NCBI GenBank assembly: GCA_022592445.1
Contig: JABYQR010000040.1
Coordinates: forward strand, 141,600-205,599
Direction: 5' to 3'
Length of the DNA stretch: 64,000 bases
Source: Cytidiella melzeri
Taxonomy: Eukaryota; Basidiomycota; Agaricomycetes; Polyporales; Irpicaceae
The notes under the pieces are model-generated. The model did no database searches and was not told the DNA's origin. It worked only from the letters and a program-made list of their open reading frames with translations. Below, piece by piece: positions 1 through 11,049 of this stretch. Position 1 is the stretch's first letter, and each line of letters begins with the position of its first letter. The position numbers and the translations under genes were made by a program.

Positions 1-2462
1 TTCCTGCAAACTTTCACCCTGAGACTGGCGCTGGCTCGTCCGCCTCTACCATTAGTGCCCCCTCCCTTTCATCTTCTATTTCTGCTTCATCGACCGGGTC
101 GTCTCTATTTGACGACAAAGAGCTGGGTGTCTTGGGTGGTGCCCGGACACCTGAAGACAGGTTCCGGAGCTTGACCGACCTCAGGTGGGGCGAGTTTGAG
201 GCGATGGGGTTTGGAGATCATGTAGCTAACAACAAAAAGTTGCAATTCGACCTGACAGAAGGCGCAAGGGCCGTGAGTCTTTAGCTTGAATTGTCTCTTG
301 TAGGCTGCAACACTGATGGACGTGCGCCTTAAAATAGGCTCGCGCAGCAAAGCGAGCGACTCTTTCGTGGCAGGACTTCTCTTCCGCAGGATTTTCTCGT
401 AACGATGCCCCATTGAGCGCAACGTTGCAGTTCAGCCAACCTGTATCCAATACCATAAGCACGTGGCCTACGCAGTCGGCAGAGATTCATCGTAAGCTGA
501 AGAAGACACAAAAGGCATTGCCACCCTTTGGATGGGATACAGAGCCTGTGCTAGGGTCCGAAGAGGTTATTGAAGAAGCGTTCTTGGATGTTTTCTGCGA
601 TATGATCTATGGTGGTGGCTGGCTGGATGTAGAGAGGTATGAGGAGGTGGATAGGGACTGCAACTGGGCTCTAGTGCGTTCCACGTTTATTTCACTACTC
701 TCTACCTCCTCATAACTCTCTGCAGGTTGAATTCAAGTCTTTGCCTGTCACGAAAATGCATTCCACGTCAGGCATGACCGATCCAAGAACTGCAGCAACG
801 CTCATACTTTTTGAAGAATTTGTCCCATTGGAATACAGACAGCAGCTGCAAGCTAACGGTGCAAGTCGACCGCGCCTCCCATCACTTTTTGGCACGTCAT
901 CTAAACGACAGTGGAAGCCGGCTCAGACGTTAAATGGCCGACCCTATGTCGTTGGATACGTACCACATAGCCCATCATATAGAGAAGCTGAATTCGAAGG
1001 TCTTCTACGCTCTAACGACAGCGGGACGAAGATGCTGTCTCTGAAAACTGCTGACAAGTTACCGCCCGTATCGGTGAAGAGTCCATCAGTTGGGTCGCCA
1101 TTATCGACGGTCACTTCCTCCCCGTTCCACACGCAAGAGAAGCCAAGTCCATTCCTGACCCCTTCTGCCGCACTTGAGGTGCCCGTGCAACGCACTAGTA
1201 GCAGTAGCAGCGACAACCATGACTCTACACCTCTATCTACACCGAACCCCAACCGAAGATCGGGCCGTTTTCGCATCCCCGGAACACCAGTAGGGAACCG
1301 CACGGCGGGACTCCCACCGGCTGAATACGAAAATGTGGATTTTGAAGCGAGGCTGGCCAGTTTCGACGATGACGAACCAGTCAATACTTCAGGCGCGAAG
1401 CACAGGAGACAACGCTCGAGGGACGATGCTTGGGTGGACATTCTTGTGGCTAATAGCAGTCGACGCATGAATAGCCAAGATGCGATTCTACGAAACGGCC
1501 TCAAACCAGGTCGATCTGACCCTGAGCTGGCTAGTCAGGAGGTTTCTGAGGTTCTTGCAGCTGTCATGTCGCATCCGTTCTCAGACGACGAGGATGACGT
1601 TTCCGAAATTGTGGCCGTTACTGAGGACGGAGCTAGCCATGTTAGCACATTCAAAGAGGCCCGCGCGGAGCCGGACGTGTCTACGATTCCCGGTCGAGAC
1701 AGCAGCCTGTACCCGGACGATGAGGAAGAGGAAGAGCCTGTCTTCAAGCCAGCGCAAAAACGCTTAGGTTACTTTGACCTGCATCCGGAACGCCGGTCGT
1801 CGAAACCTGACGGAGATGCGTCTACATCGAGGGTTTTGCAAGTTTCCTCGGAACTAGAAAGACCTTCAATGGATAGCACTGTTGAATCAGCTTATTCGGA
1901 GCCTGAAGATGCCTACGATGCCTTCGTTCCTTCGAGTTCGCAGCACACGCTTGTCCCTCCGAAGGTAGTTGTGGAGAGCATGCCTCGTTCTGGCTCTCCC
2001 TTGCGTAACGGCCACGGCAACGGTCACGCTCTTCCAGGCGTCGCTGTCTCCCCTCCACCCGAAGAACCCATTCGCACTGCAGCCCCTCAGCCCATCCAGA
2101 GCAAAACTTCAAGTCTCATTGAATTGTACCGCGAACGGGAGCGCAACAGCACATCCCCTGCTCCACTTTCGAAATTGCCTGTGCGGACTGGCTCACTTCC
2201 ATCAGGCCCGCTTGGCGCTCGGCCTATGCCAACAACCCCTGCCGGTGCACGACCGATGCCCCCTGCGGCATCTATGCCTACCGTGAGCCTTCCAGCGCAA
2301 GCACCATCACTATCTGCTGCGCCAGTCGATATAGACGGCTCTCTGCCTGAGCCCATACCCCCTCTCGCACATGCCAACAGCGGGCTGGCGACACCGCCTC
2401 GCTACATCCACGGAGCACCGCTACATAACGTGTTAGAAGAGGAGGAAGAGGAGGTGGAGTAG
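1..2462 (+). CDS. Msb1/Mug8-family protein, C-terminal part (5' partial)
   Basis: Coding sequence enters from the left edge in frame 3. Exons are <1-272, 338-673 and 726-2462, joined by GT-AG introns whose phases agree. The first part, up to about codon 300, is folded and contains the stretches TEGARAARAAKRATLSW and FLDVFCDMIYGGGWLD and the segment FVPLEYRQQL. I associate this block from memory with agaricomycete proteins annotated as Msb1/Mug8-domain, a family tied to polarity and Rho signalling. The Msb1/Mug8 domain itself would lie upstream of the window. The last 500 or so residues are disordered, rich in Ser, Pro and acidic residues, and end in a Glu run. The 3' end converges on the EI24-like gene. 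The family name is tentative; that the exons are coding is much surer. Confidence 0.6.
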
Positions 2463-2928
2463 GCAATACAACAAGATATTTCACATAATCCTCTCCGTTT
2501 CACTCCACCCATCTATCGCCTTTAATATGCGTTGATTGCTTCTCGTCGAACTCTCCGTTGAACCATTCCCACCTGGATTTTATTCATGTTCTCTCACACG
2601 ACACGGAAGGCTTGCTCTATGAGCGTTCTCCTCGGTTGCCTTCACTCCCTAACTCCCTCATCATCTTTCCTCTCTCCTCCTCTCCCTGCTTACTTCAACT
2701 ACAAACAACGGATACCAGGGTACCGGCCCTAGCTTCCCGGGATTTTTAGCATATACATAACTTACATATTCATTCCTTTGGTCTCATGTTTTTTTCATTG
2801 ACATGTTGTCGTATCACTAACGCAAGCGTTATAAGCACTTCATCCAATAGTGTCGTCAGTGCCTGGTAGCAACCTGATATCCGTGCAAGAGCGGGACATC
2901 CAGATATATCTAGCTGAACAGCATGAGT
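2463..2928. other. Convergent 3' intergenic region
   Basis: This stretch lies between the stop codons of two converging genes. It is pyrimidine-rich in places, and I see no coding exon, RNA gene or repeat in it. It most likely holds both 3' untranslated regions. Confidence 0.5.
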
Positions 2929-4234
2929 TTACATCGTCTTGTGGGTTTTCATCTCCGAGACGTAATGTTGACGCTTTTCCAGGTCTATGCCGCCATATCG
3001 TGAGTACATGTCCAAGGCTGTACCTACGCCGTGATTAAAGCTTACCGTGTGCCCACATTGCTGCGCCTATCTGATTTGAGATGGTAAACACAAACCCGAT
3101 CAGAGGCAGGCCTTCCAATAACGCTGCTGTGAAACCGAACGCTATCGGGGATTACAGGTGAGCGACAGTATCAGGCAAAGGAAGTTTGGCTTACCGCGGT
3201 AGTCCCATTTGCGTTCCTCGATGAAGGTGGCAACCTGTTCTTCTGACATCCCCTTGGACTTGAAATACTGTCAAACTTGTCAGGAGCTATCCGGGAGCAA
3301 GTCGAATGAAGAGTTCCACCCACCGGCTTGTGTAGATAACTAGCAGTGCCGAGACCTCGCATCCACGCTGAGATGATGATACCTACGGCGGGGACGAGGT
3401 GTAGTGGTGTGAGCATCACTAAGTTACCAACATTCGTTAGCGTATTTCTGGATTGTTTCTTTTGAAATAACATGCAGACTTTTGACTGCTATGCGCCCGA
3501 TAGGGTGGCTGACAACCTGCCTCAGCGCGGACCTTTTGCCATGTCGGGGCGGGTTGTCCCATTCCTCGACGTATGGCTTCCAGAACTCTGGGCCTTTGCC
3601 GCGGGAGACGATGGTTTGCTCGTACGCTCGGCTACGGGCTATGCGGATATTCTTGGAGAGGAAAAAGTAGAGGATGCTACTTGCTTGAGTTGAGAGAAAT
3701 ACCAGTGTTGCGTCTGCGAGACATTCAAGTGGTTGAAGGACTACAAGAGTGACCGCAGCTTACAGGTAGGGAGGTCAAATGGCATACGGATGCCAAACAC
3801 TGTGTCTCGCGATAGGCCTGACACTGAAGGAGACCTTGACAAGAAAACAAGACGTCAGCACCATACACGCGTACTAGCCGATCTGATAGGGGTGTACTTG
3901 ACGAGGAACAGCTCAACAAATACACGCTGAATCTTGAAAGTGGCGACAGACTATGCACCAGCTCAGCGTCCGTAATCTTCGCGAGCGGGCTCTGACTCAC
4001 CCAAACGAGGGCAACCGATGCTCCCCGTACTGTGCCATGCTTGAGCTTTTGCCACGCGGGTACCCTCAGGGACTTGTCGGTAATGAGACGATACGCGCCT
4101 ACGACTGCGTAGGAGGGCGGAAATTGGAGTCGGGAGGTCGACGCTCTCAAGTTTGCGGGAATATTCTCAACATACGGTGAACTGAGCTCTTTCCCAAAGT
4201 CTCCCGGAACGGTTGGGATGTCTGCGGACATCAT
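2929..4234 (-). CDS. EI24-like multi-pass membrane protein
   Basis: Seven exons read on the minus strand: 4234-4001, 3932-3875, 3683-3480, 3418-3324, 3267-3195, 3141-3046 and 2984-2929. They total 816 nt (271 residues), and every phase agrees. The start chosen is the second Met of a Met-Met pair (SADIPTVPGDFG follows). A further in-frame Met lies 27 nt upstream. The order of elements matches fungal EI24/Rrt8-Lds members: a hydrophobic helix with LTPLHLVPAVGIIISAW, a YFKSKGMSEEQ linker, an IEERKWDYR segment, a helix LLEGLPLIGFVFTISNQIG, and a terminal DLEKR. EI24 proteins are endoplasmic reticulum or lipid-droplet membrane proteins. The family call rests on this layout, not on an alignment, and the substrate is unknown. 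Confidence 0.65.
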
Positions 4235-4888
4235 ACTGAAATGCGGACTCCGTAGTCGCACAACCAGGTTGTTTGCTAGCTCAAGTGCAGCATGAGTTTA
4301 GCTGCTTGACTTGCACACAATAGACAAGCACTGCAATACCTGGGCTGTGGTTGACAGTGAGCAACTTGAAAGTGCGAGTTCAAAGGGGGAACAGTATAGC
4401 GGCTGACGTCACGGTCAGTTATATCTCAGCGCTAGAGATAACAACGATATTACTAGTGGATGTAACAGATTGAGTTATCGGCCGAATACTTGCTTAAGAC
4501 TGAGGTAAGTAATTTTTATTTAAATGCTACAACAAGGACAATGCAGCGTGTCCTCCTCGCATCTCTCCCAATAACATGTCGACAATGCGAGAAACAACAG
4601 AGTGAGGACGCCTGTCTCGGTAGAGGTGAAAATGCGGATGCGAGCCGCCCTGATTGCCAAAGACGTTAATCCCGACCTCTTAGCCTCATTCGAGACTTGA
4701 AAATATTCTCTATCAACACAACCTTGCCTCAGGCCCTCATCCAACCCCTTCAATCTCGTCCTCGAGCCACCACAGCCTTCGTAGTATCAGTGCAGAGCAC
4801 TTGTCTTGCGCAGCCTAGGTGGTGCTCAACGTGCGTGGTCACCTCCTCTCACGGTACTCATAACTGACACCACACAGTTTGACAAGCG
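4235..4888. promoter_or_regulatory. Divergent intergenic region
   Basis: About 650 bases separate the start codons of the EI24-like gene and the gene at 4889. It should contain both promoters. I see no convincing exon pair in it, and the short open frame at 4520-4753 on the minus strand has no recognisable family. Confidence 0.4.
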
Positions 4889-5713
4889 ATGGCGAGCTTA
4901 ACAAAGGACCTTCCACCGCTACCCGCCGATTCCGCAGCAGACGACTCTCACAAACCTCCTACAGGCGTCTTCAGGCGTCTTACATCTAAACTACGATCCC
5001 CCTCGCAGTCGTGGGTGCACGTCCCGCCCTCGCAAACCATACCCAGCGACCTCGAGTGTTTGCAAGAGGCACCTCCATCCTCACCAAAGAAGGAGAAGGT
5101 CAAACGCAAGATCTCAGTCCCGATGCACACGCCCCCTGGTGTACATCGCAAGGCGGGCGTCGAGCTCGAGAACGCTTTCACGTCGGCAGAGCAGCGGCAG
5201 GCCGCGCTACGCGCCGTCGGTCTCGTTCCAGCAAACGCAAAGCCTGGTAGAGACGCACACGGCTACAAGGTTCCCCTGAGCGAGCAGGAAGCGCAGCTCG
5301 ACAATCACTTCGCGGTCACACCAGACAATCAGCCGAGCTCAACAACAGAACAAGAGAGCGAGGCGCAGAAGATTAAGGAGGCCTGGATGCGGAAGAACAG
5401 TGGGATAGGAGGTGCAGAGGGGACCAGCAGCGCAAGGGATGTGTCTAGGTCGCCAGAGCGAACTCGATGGTCCCCTGAACCGGTCATCGTTGAGGAGCCA
5501 AAGACGATAGAGCAGCCTCCTCTCATGACGACCGACCAGGTGCGAGCGCGCCGGAAGGACGACCCCGTGTTCGCTCCGTCGGGTCTTCTTGCAGCAATGC
5601 AAGCATACAGACCCGAGAACTATCGCCCGCCTCCGGGGAGGAAGCCGTCCGGTGCTCCTGCAGTGCAGCAGCGTCGCGGGGGCCAGGATTCAGATACAGA
5701 TTCTGACACTTGA
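4889..5713 (+). CDS. Hypothetical disordered protein
   Basis: This is a single uninterrupted frame of 274 codons starting at ATG 4889. The protein is mostly low complexity: proline-rich at the N-terminus (DLPPLPADSA), with basic patches (KKEKVKRK) and an acidic tail DSDTDSDT. A short possibly helical segment near residues 100-115 reads AALRAVGLVPANAKPGRD and is the only part that looks conserved-like. No catalytic motif, membrane segment or signal peptide is visible. It shares an upstream region with the EI24-like gene and converges on the F-box gene. I do not recognise it. Confidence 0.6.
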   Translation: MASLTKDLPPLPADSAADDSHKPPTGVFRRLTSKLRSPSQSWVHVPPSQTIPSDLECLQEAPPSSPKKEKVKRKISVPMHTPPGVHRKAGVELENAFTSAEQRQAALRAVGLVPANAKPGRDAHGYKVPLSEQEAQLDNHFAVTPDNQPSSTTEQESEAQKIKEAWMRKNSGIGGAEGTSSARDVSRSPERTRWSPEPVIVEEPKTIEQPPLMTTDQVRARRKDDPVFAPSGLLAAMQAYRPENYRPPPGRKPSGAPAVQQRRGGQDSDTDSDT

Positions 5714-6278
5714 TGATAGAGATGCATCCGTCTCTTAGATTGCAATTTGTTGCAGAGACTGGCCCTCGGCACTGAATCTCCGGTGCTGAGGACGAGTCAA
5801 TCACGATGCTTGATGTCGGACTATACTCTGTAGCCTCGGTTTTTCTACTTTTCTCCTCGCTCTCACCTGCTCTCATCTGCCCACTCTTGTAGCCTACTCT
5901 CCATAACCAGTTATGTCGTTGCTCAGATACCAGTGTATTCGCGATCCTTTACTGGAAGTTGTGATTCCAAAGGTGCATCAAGCTGGCTCGCGCCAGTTGC
6001 CATTGACAAGTCATGAAATCACACTCAACATCCCCGGGGACACTCACTCGCAAGACGTAAGGACAGCGGCTGTAGAGGTGCTTGTAGGGCGATGGGTATA
6101 CACGGGTAAGCTACGACACGATAGCGCATGGTATTTACGAAGAGCGATACGATACGAGCAGCGAAAACGAGAGTACGACGATTACAAATTAACTTAAGAT
6201 TACTTTCTGACAAGCTGGCATGGTACCAAAAACATGCCAAGTTCGAACGATGGGAAGCGTTTGCAAAACCATGATGAG
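5714..6278. other. Convergent intergenic region
   Basis: This lies between the stop of the gene ending at 5713 and the stop of the F-box gene. A 95-codon open frame at 5913-6197 (+) has no recognisable domain, and I treat it as chance. Nothing else is visible. Confidence 0.4.
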
Positions 6279-8105
6279 CTATACGAATCCAACGAATGTG
6301 AAAATAGGGCCCCCAACGTCGTCCGTGATGCGCCATCGATGTCCGGAGGGGAAGGTGACGCTGCGTAAAGCACTACACTGTCTGTGCCATTGCCCGAGCA
6401 GAGCTCTTTCCAGGGTGCGAAGAGGTATGGCTGTATTTGCACGTGTGCTCGGAGTAGATGATGTGGGAGTGATAGGGGTGGTCGGTATCGCGCACGGTGT
6501 AGCAGGAGGCGTTAGATATGCCCCGGAGGCCCGCCAGAGACGGAGAGTGTGTAGTGCGCGGTAGCGAACGAGAACTCCGTAAATTTGTTTAAAAAGGACC
6601 TGATATCAGCGTTGAGTGGGAGGGCTAAGGAAGTCAGGGAAAGGAGTTACCTCATCTTCCAGGGTGCTCTCGACCTCGACGACTTTTAGACTTGATCCCA
6701 ATTCGGCACCAGCGGCCATAAGTACCCTTTCCAAGGACCGGGCATCGACAGGATTGCGAGAGGTAGTTATGATAGCCAGATGTGATACTGGATTTGTCAC
6801 CTGGGAGATCACTGACATCAGGGCGGACGGCCGTAGCCCGTTATAAATTGTTGAGTGAATGTGCATTGTGATAGAATCGAGCGGACGTCCCGGAGCCAGG
6901 GCAGCCACAATGGATGAAGGCCCATGTAAGCGTTTGAGCCTGGGGAGTAAACGAGAGACAAAGGAAAAGGAAAGTAATGACTGGACGTAATCCGGTGCCT
7001 GTGGATCGTCGGAGGTATGTTCTGACAGAGCGTTGCCAGCGCCAGACAAGATGTCGGACGTACGCTCGTCAAGGGTGAGGTTGGGGAAGCATAATGAGGT
7101 GAGGGAGGTCTGTCCTGTGAGCCACGCGAATATTCCCTGGAGGTCTTCTGGGGTTACTGTTTCCCATAGGAGGGTTAGGCTTTGTAGTTGGAAGGTGGTG
7201 TGGAGGAAGTACGAAGGGTCAAAACGCTGCACCTTGAGCGAAACGAGATCCGTCATGTTGCTGAGTGCGATCGCGAATGAGACCGTTGATAGTGGTGAAG
7301 TGAAGCTTGCCGGATGAGCCTCAGTGATCGAGTTGCACGCGAAGCGTCGTACAAGCTTTGCCAGATCTCGTTTGGACGCTAATGTGTGAATGCAAGCAGC
7401 TACGTGTTTCTGGTTGGTAACGGGCATTAAATCCACATTGCTATAAAGAAGGACACGAGAGGGTTGCAGGAAAGATTTGCACACCCGTGCCAGCGAAGCC
7501 AGTCCCGGCGGTGAGACGTACGCAAACATAGCGTTGAGCAGCTCTGGGGGAATCTTCGTGAACATACACGGCGGCTCGTGTACGTGGTCGTCTTCAGTTG
7601 TATCCTCCGTCTCAGATAGTTCCCACCGCTCTAGCGCAGGGAACGTTGAGGGTAGGTTTGGAGTGCTGACACTCGCCTTGCGCGGTGGCCGTGAACTGGT
7701 CGCATTTGGCTCGTGCCAGTCTATCTCCTGCTCGAGTGAGTGCGCTGTTATGCTGACTCGGCGACCCAAACCACTAGGCCTACGAATCTCCTCCAAGGAC
7801 GGCGTGGGTGAAGGCGACTCACTCCTTAGCGAGTCGGCGCGAAACCGAGCGTCGAAACCGATGCCTCCTGAAGCGTCGCATCTCGACGACGAGGCCTTTG
7901 GGCGTTTGGACGTGAAGAAAGTGAGACTAGACAGTCGACGCCTGAATGTCGAGGTGGACTTGATACTCAGTGTTGAAGATGGCTTGTACGTCTGGTCGAG
8001 TGTAGGAGCCTCGGTAAGATTCGCGGAATCTGTAAAAGTACGACTTGCTTTTCGTTTAGCAAGGAAAGACATGGGGCGAGAGACGATCCGCTTGCACCAG
8101 TGCAA
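6279..8105 (-). CDS. F-box protein
   Basis: There are two exons, 8105-6651 and 6599-6279, with a 51 nt phase-0 intron. The total of 1,776 nt gives 591 residues. The N-terminal 170 residues are Ser/Thr-rich and disordered. An F-box follows at about residues 180-225, reading KIPPELLNAMFAYVSP then LASLARVCKSFLQPSRVLLYSNV. The rest resembles the leucine-rich repeat-like C-terminal half of agaricomycete F-box proteins. F-box proteins bind Skp1 and select SCF ubiquitin-ligase substrates. Reading through the intron gives an early stop at 6606, but the second exon carries clear coding sequence (ALRSVTFPSGHRW), so I prefer the spliced form. An alternative start is 33 nt downstream. Confidence 0.8.
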
Positions 8106-8612
8106 GACGACAAGAGCAACTCAGCGCATTAGCAACATGGGGGTAAGTGGGAAAACGGTGGTTAGACACTGGAAATGCCGACACCGTCCCACGAGATCTT
8201 GAATCTCTGTTCGACGACGCGTAAATGAGTCAATTGCATCCTCCACCCTACCAACGCATTATGATACGCTAACGGATGATGTACAGAATCTACTGATGCG
8301 CACGTCGCTCGTCCTCTGAGTATAAATGCCTCACTGCGGCAGTATTCAAACCGATGTCGCAAGTTTTTGGGAAACCCATGGCGTCGTAGGCGCATATCAA
8401 AGGTACTGCTGGGCATTGACTGGACTCAGGCGCGGTCTCAGATGCATCTTGGCCGCGCGGGGCAATTTTTGCCTTCTGAATGAGGCTAGCTTGACACGGA
8501 TAGAAATGACGGTGCAGCACGAAATCCGAACGGAATGAATCCAAAGGAAGTGCTTCTGAGATCCTGCATGTCAGACACGCAGAAACGAGCAAAGCTGAAA
8601 CTCACAGGCATG
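8106..8612. promoter_or_regulatory. Intergenic region upstream of the F-box gene
   Basis: About 500 bases lie between the RRP45 stop and the F-box start, both on the minus strand. Open frames in it have no recognisable family. It should hold the F-box promoter and the RRP45 3' end. Confidence 0.4.
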
Positions 8613-9672
8613 CTACCGCACTTCAACATGCCTCCCTGCCCAGTCTTCTTTGAGGCGTCGCTCGACGATACGGTCCAGCTCCTTCGCTTTACCAACTGCC
8701 TGGTCAATCATTTGCATAATCTCATCTGGCGAGAGGGGCACGCCCCCAGCTTTATGCAGGACACACAACTCCCGTTGCGCATTTAACGCCACTGACAGAA
8801 GTCCCAGACTTAACCGCTGCTCTAAGTTGGTAGGGTCGAGTATTGGCGAAGTCTCCGAGTCGGGGAAGCAAGCAAACGTGAAACAATACGGCGTATGGTG
8901 CATAGAGAGAGGCACCGGTGCGCGTTCCGATGGATGGTGCTTCATGATATTCCTCAGCTCAATAGATAATGTAGGTAGCATAGCACTCACTATCGTCACT
9001 TCATCTCCTTCCACCTCCACTTCTGGCCTCCTGAAATGCTTCAAAGCCACAATTCCTGCAAGACAGGCGCAGTCGAGCAAGTTCCCGGCATCTGCCAAAC
9101 AATGGATAGTCAACCTGATATGCCATACCTAATCAAAGATCAGACATGGACGTCAAGCTACATATATGGTCATTGACTTACCCGCTGACCAGCCAGAACG
9201 CATAGCGACTCCTTGTCAACTGCGTCGCTTCGTCGCAGTACTTTGTCCAACATTCGGGCCATGGTCACCTCCTCATCCGAAGGCCTAGTACATCATTAAG
9301 CACACAATAGAATGCGTAGTGGTATACATACCTACCGACCTGGTTCATAATCACTGGAAGCCATGGGGGATATCTCAGAATGGATTGTAATGATACCCTC
9401 CAAAGGTCGCTCCGGAGTTGGCTTTACCATTTTCCCGTCGACTTGAGCCAACACGCTGAATGCGCTAGCAGTCAAAATCTACCACAGTGTGCAAGACAGT
9501 TAACGTACCGTGTCTTGCCCATCGAGCACTCTACCCATCCTAAATCCTGCCCGAACGTCAGGATAGGATTTCTCATTTCGAGTGGAAGACGACCATCGAG
9601 ACGTAGGCCTTGCTCAAGTGAGCTATACACAAACTCTTTCTCTGGTATCGAGGGAGACGGTGGCCGGGGCAT
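8613..9672 (-). CDS. RRP45: Exosome complex component RRP45 (RNase PH fold)
   Basis: Five exons, 9672-9509, 9464-9336, 9284-9182, 9128-8991 and 8939-8613, total 861 nt and 286 residues with agreeing phases. The protein follows EXOSC9/Rrp45 throughout: LEQGLRLDGRLPLEMR at the N-terminus, ISPMASSDYEPGR in the middle, then IHCLADAGNLLDCACLAGIVAL and a segment ending PVPLSMHHTPYCFTFA. Rrp45 is a catalytically inactive RNase PH-like ring subunit of the 9-subunit RNA exosome. It acts in nuclear and cytoplasmic 3'-5' RNA decay and processing. The protein is at the compact fungal length, without the long tail of animal forms. It is divergently paired with BUD32, with 186 bp between the start codons. 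Confidence 0.92.
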
Positions 9673-9858
9673 GGTGGTTATGCAAAACTGAGCAGAAGGC
9701 CAAACGCCCACAAAAACGGGATACAGATCCCGACGCTTTCCAATTTAGGACCGCAGAGCGGAACTAATTTCATATATATGTACACCAGTGCCAACTTCTT
9801 GCCGCCACCAAGGACTCAGACACGAACAACGGGTATCGCCCTCTTTCACCAACACAAG

Positions 9859-10904
9859 ATGAGTGCATCAAAAGCCCTTCTAGCTCTTGCGACGCCGATA
9901 TCTCAGGGAGCTGAAGCAGCAAGTCAGATTGTCTTCATCTATACGAGCAGACCTTTGACATCTAAATACTTTTATCCACAAAACAGAAAGTATACCGAGC
10001 CCGTCTTCATGCTGGGCCTGAACAAGAGAACAACTCATCGGAACTCGATGACGGAGATGTGCTTTTGAAGCATCGATTTCGCAAAGGATATCGACATCCG
10101 ACGTTGGATTCGTCGTTGACAAAATCTAGAGTGGCGGGCGAGGCTCGTGCGCTACTGAAGTGTCTGCGGTGTGCCTATTTACCCAACGCTGATGTTTGAA
10201 CCGCTGATCAACTGGTGTATGACAGTGCCGATGTCAATGTACCTGAAGTGCGCATGGTCGATGCCGCCGAAGGTGTTTTAGGTATAGAATGGATAGACGG
10301 AAAGAGCGTGCGGTTTTTGCTTGGAGGAGGTGCGGAAGACGATATCATCGAGGACGCCACAGATAATGAGGATGTTGAGGAAGAAGATGTCAAGGAGGAG
10401 GACCCGTTGACGGAATACGGCGTATCTACAGGCATGTACTCTCCAAACACAAATCTACTCACATCTTTTAACAAATTCGGGGAATATAGACGCGGTTATG
10501 CATATGATCGGCACGGAGATTGCGAAGATGCATCTTGCAGATGTAATACACGGCGACCTTACAACGTCGAACATGATGTTACGTCGTCCGACATCGTCTC
10601 CTTCGAAGAAAGCCGACCTTGTATGTCCCTCGTGCTCACACCCGTTTCACCGAGTGGTTGACCCACAACTTCACAGGTTATGATAGATTTTGGCCTAGCT
10701 TACATATCGAATTTAGTGGAAGATAAGGCGGTGGACCTGTACGTCCTTCAGCGAGCCTTTTCATCCACTCATCCTGCTTCCGAACCCCTCTTTGCCGGCG
10801 TGCTTGAAGCTTATGAGAACCGGATGGGCAAGGAATGGAAAGCCATCAGCCGACGGCTCGAAGACGTGCGGCTGCGTGGAAGGAAACGGAGCATGGTCGG
10901 GTAG
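9859..10904 (+). CDS. BUD32: EKC/KEOPS complex kinase Bud32
   Basis: Five exons, 9859-9922, 9991-10168, 10226-10431, 10490-10620 and 10677-10904, total 807 nt and 268 residues. The N-terminal ISQGAEAAIYR replaces a normal glycine loop, as is typical of Bud32. VLLKHRFRKGYRHPTLD and LTKSRVAGEARALL follow. The catalytic loop is HGDLTTSNMML and the metal-binding segment is DFGLA. Bud32/PRPK is the atypical kinase/ATPase of KEOPS, which makes the t6A modification of ANN-decoding tRNAs and supports telomere maintenance. An acidic insert (about residues 105-135) is unusual. The third intron must use a GC donor (AG/GCATGT) to restore the frame. The C-terminal basic tail (RLRGRKRS) is also typical. 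Confidence 0.92.
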
Positions 10905-11049
10905 TGACGGGACGTCAACTGTAATGTACCATACGCAATGAAAGGACCGTTGTATCATAATTCGACGTGAGTAGGTATCAGTTACCGGAAAGATTTAATG
11001 GGTATCATTTGTGCTAAGATATCCAGTCCAATTGAGCTTCAAGAATGCA

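Noticed and set aside
944..1504. 186-codon minus-strand open frame
   Set aside because: It is antisense to the disordered region of the first gene and arises from Ser-rich codon bias.
7477..8202. 241-codon plus-strand open frame
   Set aside because: It is antisense to the N-terminal half of the F-box gene, with no domain; the minus strand carries the F-box motif.
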